A stretch of 46,795 nt of DNA from Ettlia oleoabundans. Lineage: Eukaryota; Chlorophyta; Chlorophyceae; Chlamydomonadales. Positions 32,665 through 44,600 of this stretch are shown here, piece by piece (the stretch's first letter is position 1; each line of letters opens with the position of its first letter). Both the position numbers and the translations under genes were made by a program. Location: assembly GCA_019693395.1 (NCBI GenBank), contig JAAMXP010000513.1, forward strand, positions 358 to 47,152, written 5' to 3'. The notes beneath the pieces were generated by a model. That model did not search any database. It saw only the letters and a program-made list of their open reading frames with translations, and had not been told where the DNA came from.

Positions 32665-35600
32665 ATGACGACACGGCTGGCTGCCCGCCTTAACCTCAAC
32701 CTGGCGCCGCTACCGGCACCCTCCACCCCTCCGCCTGCTGCCATGTATGTCCCATTTCTGGGTCTGTGATCAGGAGTATGAAAATCTTTCGCTACCAAAG
32801 GCTTGATTTTGTGGTTCAGCACCTTTGCCGGGCTGCCACATCAGACCCTGCCGCTGCTCTTTGTTTACCCAGGTTCTGTCCAAGCTGCTTCCTATTGTCA
32901 TCAGCAAGTTGGGACCTGCCGCAAGCCCAGCGCTGCAAAAGAAAGTGCTGGAAATCTTGTCGCACTGCAACAAGCGCACCCGTGCGCTGTCCACGCTACG
33001 CCTGCCGCTACACGAATTGGCGGTGCTCTATACAGGTAGCTTGCCGTGCTGGCTTGACCAACCTTGTTTTACCAACTAACTTGCGTTGTAGCAGGATAGG
33101 AGCATGCGTGGAATGCCCACCCATGACGTTGCCGCATTGCTGCGATCTTGCAAGCACCCACGTAGCACTGAGAAGCTAGTAGTCTCGAACCACTAGCCCA
33201 TTGTTTGCCATCTTCTAATCGCTTGTCTTGTCTCCTTATCCGTCCATGCTACAGCACCCTCCACCAGCCCTATGGCCCGCAACTTTGCCATTGTGTACCT
33301 GGAGCAGGCTATCGCACGTGCTTCATTGGCAGATCGCTTTGCTGAGGCGAGCAGCCGTGGCGTTCACAGGGTTGGGCTTTGTGCCTGGTTGGGCTGGGTG
33401 TCGTCGTTGTTGGTAGAAAGTAGATGCCCGTTGGCTCCTTGGAGTGGTGGCACTGTACTTTCGCTGACAGCTCATATTTATGGCCATCGTATTTGGCTCG
33501 TGCCTCGTTCTGTTTCCATCCTGCACCCCGACTATGCAATTGATGCAGCTGCCCTCCCTCCTCACTGGGATTTCCACACGCCCCCAGCAGCACCAAGAAA
33601 TGCTGCAGCGCATGGCGGCGCAGGTGCGCACTGTCACCCGGCCACTGTGGCTTCCCAGCTTCTGCCCACGTCACCAAGCTCTCTCTTGCTTTGTTGGCTG
33701 GTTGAAATGTTCATATCATAATGGACACGAACCCGTTCCAGCTGTTCACGTGCTAGTCAACACTCCAAGGCCCTTCTCTCCCAATTATTCATTTGCCTGC
33801 TTGTTATGCAGTGCTGGGAGCACATGGCAGCTGCTGGGAACAGCCTGGCCCGCAAGAGCGAGCAGGAGTTTGCAGCCGCTTACCCGTTCCTCCAAGCAAG
33901 TGCACCTGACTCAGCAGCTGGTACTGCCCCTAGTGAAGCAGGAGGGAGTGCTGCGAGCGCTGGCAGTGCCACTGCCACTGCCGACAGGCAGCTTTTATTG
34001 CGCTTTGCGCTGCTGCTCATGCTGTATCAGCCAGCATCAAACAAGGGGCCCAACAATCCTCTGGCGGCAGCGCAGACAGCTGCTGCAGGCCGCGGCAGGA
34101 GTGGGCCCCAACCAATGGATGTTGATGCGAGTTCGGAAGCCGTGGCAGCGCTGCCAGGAGGCATGAGCCGACAGGATGTGGCAATAGTAGAGGGCAAGTC
34201 ATCTCCCACAGGTGAGTGAGCTACTTTTATAAGCGCTGCCCTGCCGATGCAGCCATCTTTCCGCATAGATCGATGGATGGAGATGGGTATGTGTGGGGCA
34301 CTCGTGTATGCTTCACGCTGTCTTTAAGCAGGTTGTTGTGTCTACGGGCCAACTAGAAGCGAAGCACCGGCGTTATCAGCTCAAGGTCTCGATTCCTCCT
34401 GTAGGGGAGGTACTGCTGCGCCAGAAGATGGGGTTCCTCAACTTCTCGGCGGCTGCCGGAATGGACTCTGCAGAGGTCCTGCGCATTTATCTGGCCGCTG
34501 CCTGTGACCCAAATGAGCAGGTACTGCCACCAAATCCAGTTCTTGCCGCCTGTAGCAGCGTAGCTGCCCTCCACAGCATTCACGCCGCACCAGGCTGTCA
34601 GCACGCAACTGCCTGGTTGGCGGCTCGCCTGGCCTTGCTGGCTGCTGAATGGACCACATGGTCGCATCACGCTCCTGCTGATGGATTCTCCCTTGGCCCT
34701 GCTGGCTTGCAGGTGTCTCGGCGGGGTGACGAGCTGTTGAAAAAACGCTGCGGCATTGACTCAAGCAAGCCACCAGGTCAGGGGGCAGCAAACCCCGCGC
34801 CATCCCGCTTGTACAAAGATTTTTCACTCTGTTGCTGCTCACGCCACATGCACTTCCGCTTGCGTTCGCGCGCTGCTGGCTGTCCCGCTTCTGCCTCCTC
34901 CACCGTGCCACCTGATTCACTTATGGTCACACAGCCTTCAACAGTTCTCTCGTTCTTATGTGTAATTCTGTCCAACTGCAGTGAATTTGGAGGATGGGCG
35001 GAATGTGGAACCTCTGTTCGAACTCTTCCATGGCAGCGCCAATGACCAACAGCTGCCAGAGCAGGCAGGCGCTTTGAACTGCTTGGAGGGCATTCCAATG
35101 GCTGAACCCTGCCATCTGCACCCTGATGAGGCATATGGCATTGCTCTTGCTTGTGCTGATACTTGAGCCGCCCTGGATATCCCCTTCCCTGCCCATCTGT
35201 AGGAGCGGCGTGCACCCGCAGGCATGGCACTGCGTGCCCGCCTGCTCTCCCTCTTCTGCAAGAGCATCGCCGCAGCCAACTGCTTCCCACATTCCCTCAC
35301 GGTAATCTGAACTGCCCAGCAACTGCATGTGTGCCTTGAATTTCCAATGGCTTGTCACGTCTTCAGCAGGTAGGTAGCCAAGCAACCCATCTTACCCCAA
35401 CTGTCTGTTGTTCCTGCGAGTTGCTATCCAGCTGGCTCGTTTCTTAACCCTGCTGCAGACAGTCACAGTGTGTCTGTATGGCCAGCAGACCTCCCCGCGC
35501 CTTCGCCAGCTTGGCATGGAGTTTGCTGTATGGGTGTTCAAGCACGCTGCACCTCAGCAACTGGCTCCTGCCGCCGCGTCGATCCTTGAGAGCCTGCTTC

Positions 35601-38600
35601 AGCTTCTGGATGATGGTGAGATAGCCTGACTGGCCACAAGCTATGTCTCCAGCCGTCCTGTGCTTATCGTGTCAGCTGTGTGTGGTCCCATTCCCAGTTC
35701 TGTCATGCCTGGGTGTCGTCCATGTCCCTCCTGCACATCCTTTCCCTAATAGACTGCTTTCGCAATCGACAGTTGCCTGCCAACCTGTTGGCAAAGCCTG
35801 CCCTTCCATCCTGCCACAGGCAGCACGCGCAGCGGTGACAGCACAGCGCTGGCTCTCAGGGGCTTCACCTATCAGGCTGTGGGACAGCTGGCTCAGCGAC
35901 AGCCGCAAGCCTTCACGGGCAAAACCGACATTGCCGCTAGGTGCATCGCTATACGGCGGTGTATGGGGGTAGGGGAGGGTCGTCCACCTTGACGCATGTT
36001 GTTTGAAGAAGATATTCTGCTAATACTGTTAGCTTTCATACAATGTTCTGGTTGTGGGCTGCCTGCAACTAGGTTGGTATCCATGCCAAGCAGTATATGC
36101 TGACCCAGTGCATTGCCTTCTGTTGCTTTCTATGTGCCGCCATACCGTCGCAGCTTCTTCCGGGCGCTGGCCACAGAGCCACCGGGAGTGCGGGCGGCGG
36201 TACAGGAGGCAACAGCCAGCCTGGCATCGGCTTTCAGGTAAAAAACGCTGCCTGTTTGCCGCTTGCCGTGAGGTGCCATGCCGTGCTCTGTGCTGCCGAT
36301 ATGGCCTGCTCCATGTCCTGCCAGAACCACCACCAACACCTGCCGCTCCATGCGCATGCCTCTCCGAGATCTGTCTTCCTTGCTATCTGCATGCTGGGTT
36401 GTGTGTTTTCCTCCTGGTGTGCAGGGGCGCCGAAGGCGAGACCGCCGTTGCCCTTCAGCAACTGCTGCTGGACTCTGTAGGGCAGCAGCAGCCCGAGGCA
36501 GTTCGGGCGGCAGCGTTGCAGGTGAATGGATGGCTCCATTTATCGCGTGGTCACATGTAGATTTACCGAAGCTGCAGAGTACGGCATGTTCATTGTGCAG
36601 GGGTGGGGAACCGTAAGACCATGGGTGCATCTTCTGATTCGCTTCGCATGACTGCAGCCGCAGCAATTTGGCTGGAAAAACAGTAGACCTCCGGCTGGCA
36701 AGCATATTATGCGCTTTCGCTGCCCCGCTTTGTGCACTGCAGTGGGCTGTCAAGCTGTTTCCCTTTGGACACATCCCCGCCCGGTACCTCTGCATTCTGT
36801 CAGCAGCGGATCCTCGCTTTCAAATTGCCGAGGCAGCAGCAGAGGGGCTGCAGCCCAGCAAGTTTGCGTCAGGCAGTAGCAGCGCAACAGGGAGCAGCGG
36901 CGCCGGCGAGCTGCCCGCCTACCCTCCATTCGCCCACATGTTACAATACCTGCAGCAGCAGGTGCCCCAACTGGGCCGCCGGCCCGTGGAGGGCGGCTCC
37001 CTGGCACTACCTCCCAAGGTGAGGCAGAAACAAGTTATGGTGTTTGCTGGGTCAGCTGCTGCAACATCAACTGACATGCTATGACAGCAGGGAAGCATGT
37101 GCCTGCTTGTAATTCCGTTTGTATTATTGAAGTTAGACTACAAGAGTTGTTTTTTTGGTTTGTGTGCTGACCGACCTGTGCCGCAGGCCTTCTTGGCTGC
37201 CATCCGTTTCCTGGAGGCGTGCCGCCGCCAGGCATCCACCGGTGCTACCAACACCGGCGGCGGTTTGACTGAACATTCAGCAGCCGCCTACCTGTTGCTG
37301 TTGGAGAATGCCCTGCTGCCGGCAGCTCCCAGCGAACTTCATGCCGCAGCGTTGGTCGCAATGCTGGCAGTATCAGCCGCGCAGCCTGGCGCATTTTCTG
37401 TGGCGTTTGCTGCCGACCGGCAGCGCCAGCAGCTGCTGCTGCACCTGCTCGGCCACGTGGATGCGACGGCACGGCAGGCAGCAGCTCAGCTACTCGGGAT
37501 GTTGGTACCTCACCTTGATGGGACAGGGCCAGAGGCGGGGGTGGCAGCTCTGTGCGAGGCGTTGCTGCGCACGCTGCGGGTGGGGGGCGCCGAAGGTGCG
37601 AAGCATGCCAAGCAGGAGCAGCTGGAGGGGGCGGCTGCAGCGGCAGGCTACGTGGCGGCGCACCTCATTCAGGGTAATTGTTTAGAACCATGTGCTTCCC
37701 ATTCTGGCATGTTGCTTTGCAAGCGCATGCTGCCCTGTCTATTCATGCCTTTTATCTAGCGTCACCTCTTCCCCTTTGTGCGCTCCATGCAGGTACGCCT
37801 TCCGTCCCTCAGGACCTCCTGCTGTCGCTGCTGCGGCAGCTGCGCCAGCTGCTGAAGACCCCTGCGGCTGCCGCACCAGCAGCTGGCACCACCACTGCAG
37901 GCACCGGCAGCCTGTGTGCTGCAGCGGCTCTGGGCCTGGCCCACGCAGCCCTGCCCCTGGCTTCAACAGGTCATGTTGCAGAGGGTGGCAAAAGTGTCCC
38001 ATTGGGCAAGCTGCTGCTGTCCGAATTGCCAGGAGCTGGTGAGGTGGCAAAGGAGGCTGCGTCTTTGCTGATAGATAAGGACCCAAAGGTATCAAAGAAA
38101 GCGGCGGCAGCACTGGGATACCTCTGCTGGGCCCATGCCGGCACCCCAGCAGCCGACACTCTAACCGCTGGCACCTCCACAACAGTCGCCGCTGCTCCTT
38201 CCACAGAAGCCGCTGGCTCGGCTGCAAATGCTGGCAGCGGCCAAGCAGCGCAGCCAGAGACCGGCTCCACGTCTGCGGCTAATGCTGACACTGGTGCTGG
38301 TCGTGCTGATGCAATTGCTACTGGTGCTTCTGCCAGTATCACCCCCAACAGCGGCGGTGGTGGCCTGCTGGACTCTGCTGTATCAGCATTGCTGGCACTG
38401 AGGACCAGCAAGAATGAGGAGCTTCTGTTCGCTGTGGGAGAGGCGCTCTGCTTCTGCTTTGGAGGTGGGAACTGTGCTGCATTTTATCGCTGTCTGTTGT
38501 CCAATTCTGCTCATTTGCCGGCTTGCAGCGCAATCTCATGCGCAGAGAAGCAAAGCATTCTGCACCCCGCGCTGCGAGTGCGGTCGCACCTTTTGGCTGG

Positions 38601-41600
38601 TGGCAGCAGCAACAAGCATTCATATGCAAATATAGTCACGGTCCTGCTGTTCGTTTATTCCGCATGCCCCCCTGCAGGCGTGCAAGTAACAGCAAACGAC
38701 ATCCTACACACCCCGTTCAAATCTTTGGCTGATTGGAAGCAGCAGCAGCAGCGACAAGAGGGTCCTCAGCAGCAAGCCCAGCCCTCAGCAATGGACGTGG
38801 AAGAAAAACATGCTGGTGCTGATAGCACCAAGGATGCAACAGCTGGCGATAGTAGCCTGGGGCATGCAGCGGCCCAGCAAGAGATCCTTAGCGCACTAAT
38901 GGATGAATGCTTGCTCAACTCCCGAGTGGAGGTGCGTAGATTATTGAGTGGGCTGTTTGCACTGTGCAGATGTGCGGTCAGGACAGCTGGGAGTTGAGCA
39001 TGTGCTTGATTCTTGGCAACAGCCTGCAAATCACCTGCATTGCCGTCTATTGCACGGTGAAGCTTCTTTAACTGTATGCTGGACCTACTACTGTGCCCGG
39101 CCTGCCCCACCCTGCAGGTTCGTTGCGCTGGCGCCGTGTGGCTGGTGTCCTTGTTGCTCTACTGCGGGCGCCACCCGCGTTTGGTGCCACTGCTGTCGGA
39201 TGTGCAGCAGGCGCTAAGCTCTTTGCTGGGGGATCAGAACGAGCTCACGCAGGTGGGTGCATTGCAGCGCACTCATGTGTGCGCGCGTCCCAGTGCGCGT
39301 TCGCGTGCGCACGTGTTCGTGCGCGTGTGTGTTGGGGGTTGGGTGGGTGGGTGTGGGGTAGGGAGGGGGGGACGGGTATCATGCCTGTGCGTGAGTTGGT
39401 GGTTGGTTGGATGAGGGACTGGGTTTTATTGGCGCATATTGGCTCTGTGTTACTTGACAAAATGTTGAGGAGCTGCCGAGCTTGCAAGCTGTTGATACTG
39501 GGAATCGCTGCTTGTAATGTCGTGCAGGAGATGGCCAGTCGCGGGCTGGCTGCTGTGTATGACATGGCTGATGAGGGCACCCGCAAGGCCCTGCTGGACT
39601 CGCTTGTAGCCACGCTGAGCGGTGAGTGGTCGGCATGCTGCTCCGCTTGTCCTGGTAAACCCATGGCTTCCCTCGTTCTCATCCCTGGCCTTACCCCTTC
39701 GTCTCACCCCTTTGCATTCTTGCACATAACAACCCTTGCACCCCCTTTGCTCGTACCCTGCAGGCGCGCCCCAGAAGCGGCGGGCCGTGAAGCTGAGTGA
39801 GGAGAGCCAGCTGTTTGAGGCGGGCCAGCTGGGGTCAGCACCTGGCGGCGGCGGTCTGTCGACCTACAAGGAGCTCTGCTCTCTGGCTACAGAGATGGGG
39901 CAGCCTGATTTGGGTGAGGCAGGCAGGCGGGGGAGGTGACAGGCGGGGTGCATAGTTGAAGTAGCAGACAAGTAGGGAGCCGCTGCCGGCGCAAGCCTCC
40001 TACCACCATGCTCTCCCATGACCGGGGGTGTGCACTCATGGTACCCTCTTGTGTTGAGTATTGCTGGGGTAATTTTGCAGCTCAGCGGCTCAGACGCAGT
40101 GGTTTCGCCCGCCCTGTGCCTGGCCTACCCACTGTGTTTGTCTGGAAACCTCCCAATTGCCTCGCAGTGTACCGCTTTATGGAGCTGGCAAACCACCAGG
40201 CCGCAGTGAACAGCAGCCGGGGTGCTGCCTTTGGGTGGGTGGGCAACGAATTAGGCCGTTGGGTTGCACACTGTTGTCCTGCGGGCGTTTGCGTGGCATC
40301 AAACAGACACACCCCTCTGCGCTGAGTATTGGCCTGCTGTTCTACATAAAGCATTGGCAGACCATTATCTCTCTTGGTCAACAGTATTCCGTCCTTCCAC
40401 ATGCTCCCCACCTTACCCTTGCAGCTTTGCTTCCATAGCCAAGCTGGCGGGGGAGCAGCTGGGGCCACACATCGCCCGCATCATCCCCCGCCTCTACAGA
40501 TACCAATACGATCCCAACGGAAGGGTGAGTATTAGAGGGCAGCACACTGAGGAGCGCACTGAATGGCCAGCTGGACAACGGGTTGAAAAACTGCGGTGCT
40601 GTTGGCTACGAAGCTTGTAGCATGGGCCTGAGGTTCAATTCTTCTGCCCATCTGGCTTCTTTGCTCCTGTGCATACCCTTACATCAATGTCCTTTGCTGC
40701 TGCATCTTCTTCCTCGCTGGCAGGTGCGAGACGCCATGTCCCACATCTGGAATGCGCTGCTAGATGACCCCAAGGCATCAATCACACAGCACTTTGATGG
40801 TAGGTGGACATGGGTGGGTGGCACTGCTGGTTGTTTTGAAAGCTATGGCAAACTGTGCTCGTACGATAGCTAGCATGAACTTGACTGCAACGGTCTTTGC
40901 TGCGGCTGCATCTTTGTACCTCACAGCTGCCCATCCAGACCTCTACTCACCCATTCGCGTGTTTCTTGCCCTGCAGCCGTCATGAAAGCCTTGCTGGCTG
41001 ACATGGGCGGTGGGCAGTGGCGGGTGCGCGAAGCGTCAGCCCTGGCCATGCGAGACCTGCTGCAGGGCCGGCGCTGGGCGGAGCTGCAGCCCCACTTTGA
41101 GCAGCTGTGGGTGATGACGATAAGGTGAGGAGGCAAACAAGAGCGGACCATTGCTCCCTGCAGCATAGCCGCTGTGCGGAAGTGCTTTCCTGCCTCTGAC
41201 CATGTAGGCTGCTGATGCTCACAAGCACTGTTGTGTTCTCATTGCTGCTTTTCGATCTCCTGCAGCTACCCCCCTGTGGGGCCATTGCATGATTTACAGT
41301 AGTGGCATCAAGGCGGTTGTTGTCCCTTGCTAAAACTCAACAACTTGCAGAGTCATGGATGACATCAAGGAAAGCGTGAGGCAGGCGGGCATCGCCCTGG
41401 CAAGGTGAGACCACTGAGGGCCACTGCTCAGCCAGGTTGGGCTTGCGCTGACTGCCACAAAACCATTTGGCAGTGTTGCTGTTGCTCATTTGCGTGCCTC
41501 TCGTTTGATTTCTATTCCAAAAGTGCAATGCAAGCCAGCCTTTCTCTGTCTCCATTGAAGATCAGCCCACAGCATCATCCATGAACCACGAATATGTGAC

Positions 41601-44600
41601 CTCAAGACTGGCTGTTGGTTGGGTTGTAGGAGCGTGCGTGGCCTGACACTGCGGCTGGCTGATGCGGAGCTCACCCCAGCCAGTGAGGGGCGGCAGGCAG
41701 TGGGCATCGCACTGCCACTGCTGCTGGAGAAAGGCAAGCCCGCTAGCCAGCCACAAAGCCTGCCTACCTTCCTGCTTGCCTCTCCCTGCTAGGTTGGCTG
41801 CCTGCATTACCGGCTGCTCACTTGCTTGCCAGCCTGGCAGCCAGACTCCAAGGACTTAGACGTGTCTTGGCATTGCGACTTCTCCAGCAAGGCATCCATT
41901 AGCTGCTCATGGCCTGTGGCATTGAGTAACCCTTTCTAAGCGCCACAAACCATCAGGACGGACACTTCAGCATTACACGTCACCACTTACCACCTGACTT
42001 GTGCAGGTCTGCCCTCTCAGGTGCGTGAGGTGCAGGCGCTGGCGCTGGACACCACCTGCAAGCTGGCGGCAGCGGCGGGGCCGGAGCTGTTGCGCCCCCA
42101 CATGCCGCTGCTGGTGCCGGCCATGCTTGAAAGCCTCAGGTGGGAGTCTTCTGTGCATTGCGTGGCACGCTTGTTGTGAATGTGCAGGAGGCAAGTGGTA
42201 TGGAGCAGTGGTATGCCATCATGAGGAATGGGGCAACTGCTGCCTTTCTTGCAGCACCCATTGTTTCGGATGGGATTTTTGCACTGCTACCTCGGCTGTT
42301 TCCCAAGCGAATCGTGGACTGACCCGATTCTGACTGCTGTTTTGCGAGCACTGCTACTTCCATCCATCCTCCGCGTGTTACGCAACCAACTCATGTCACA
42401 TCCCACCTCACCCACTCTCCCCCAAACCACCTGCACTCCTTTATTTCCATGCAGCGGCCTGGAAGACACCCGGCTGAATTACATTGAGCAGCATGCGGAG
42501 CGACTGGGCGTAGATGCGGGGCGGCTGGAGGGTGCGCGTGTGGCAGCAGCGCAGGGTGGCCCAGCTGGCGAAACGTTGGACCTGTGCGCCAGGTGGGAAG
42601 AAGGCTCTTGTTGGTGGTGGCAGAATCTTTCTGATGCATGGAGGGGTGCAGGAGCACTATCAAGGCGATCACCGTCTGGCACTCGCATTCTTGTGTCTCA
42701 GCGCCAGCTGTGGGAGCGCCTGGTAAAGAGTTAAGAGGTACCATGTTATGCATCCTGGCTATGTGTTGTGCTTGACTAGCTGGTGGTGTCATACCCAACA
42801 CCAGCATGGAGATGCCTGTGCTGTTCATGCCATCTGGGCAGGTATGTTGATGCTGCAACTATGGTCGAGCTGGCACCCCGGCTGGCGGCACTGGTGCGAC
42901 GCGGTGTGGGGCTCAACACCCGCGCCGGTGCTGGGCGCTTCATAACCCAGGTGGGTGCATGGGGCTGGGATGTGCCATCTATTGGGCAATATGGATTTGA
43001 CGAGGGGTCGGCAGCTGTGATCCCTTGAGGCACGCATGCTAGGCACAGTTACAGGCGAGACGCTGTTTGCACACCATGGCTTTCCAGGAGGCATGTCCCG
43101 GCCCAGCTGCACTCCTTATTGCACTGAAATGTGCCATGCGCAGGTGGCTCGGCGCCTGGGTAGCGACATGCAGCCCCTCGCTTCCCAGCTCATCAAGGTG
43201 CGCTGTGCTGTGCCACACTGTGCTGTGCCGTCCTCTGCGTAACAGGACGCAGTGAAGCTGCACTTCCTGCCGCACGTAACATCCACAGCACCCACCATCT
43301 CCTGCTTGTCTGCTCCACCTGCCTGCCCGCCTCCTCATGTGCCCCACCAACTTCACAACCCAGCACCAACTCTTGGCTGCTACAGGCCCTCACCGAGGCC
43401 TGCCGCTCCGACCGCAGCTCAGCTGTGCGCAAGGCATATGCGGGTGCTGCCGCCTTCTTGTGCCGCCACGCGCCGCCTGCACGTGTCGACCGCTTTGTGT
43501 CTGATGCACTGGCGAGGTTCGCTGGCGAGCACGCTGATAAGGACGACAGATATGTGGCAGGTAGAGTTACTCGTTGAATGCCGGGGCAAAATGTGCGCAC
43601 CGCATTCAAGAAGTGGTGTGGGTTGGGCTCTTCAAAGCAGCGCCAACCCTTGTTGCACAAGCGACAGGCCCCCTACTATATGTTGCGGTTGCGGCCCCGC
43701 ATCGCTCCCATGCCCACGGTGCTGGTTGCAGTGCCACAGACCCGCTAGTGTGTGTTGTGGTTGCTGCGCCGCATTGCCCCCATCCCACGGTGCTGGTTGC
43801 AGTGCCACAGACCCGCTAGTGTGTGTTGTGGTTGCGGCCCCGCATGCTCCTATACCGCTGTGCTCATTGCGCTGCCATCACAGGCCTGCTACTGCGAGAG
43901 CTGGGCCGTGAGTCTTCGGATGTGTTGGCGGCCCATGCGGGCGAGGTGGCACCACCGGCTTTCATGGCACAGGTGCGCCGCATCAGACACCTTGTCTGCT
44001 TGCCGTATTCCTGGAGCTCCTACTCCGCCAACTTGCCCAGCAGCCCTTGTTGCACAGTTGAGCATGTGGATGAATGAAAGGGATCCATTTGCTGCGTTCC
44101 CAAGCTTGCCCCCCTTTCTGTCCCGCACTCACATACACACCCACATGGACTCAATTCACACATATGCATACCAACCTTCCCCGGCTTCCTCCTTCTTGCA
44201 GTTTGACGAAGAGGGCGATGTGGCAGCAGTGTGGCGTGAGGTGTGGGAGGAATGCACAGCCTCAGCAGGCGCCGGCTTGCGGTTGCACATGGCGGAAGTG
44301 GTGAAGGTGGGTGTGGGGTGGGGCGGTGGGGTAGGGAGTAGGGGCAAGAGAGTCTCACCACCCCGGTTCGAACGGGGGACCTGAGGATGACGGTTGTGTC
44401 CGATTGGAAATGTTTACAGTCCTTCGCTCTTCCAACAAGCTATGGTGAGAAGCGCGAGGGATAGTAATCCGACGGGCTTCCGAGAGGGTTGGAGGGACCC
44501 GTCGGATGACCTCACATGCCAGATCGAGTTTCGGGCTTTGCCCTGGCTCCCTTGCCTTGCCTCACCTCTTCCCATGCCCCTGCGTTTGCCCGTGAGGTGC

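Noticed and set aside
36130..36795. 221-aa minus-strand open frame
   Set aside because: Antisense to ECM29 exons whose phases and family match are firm.
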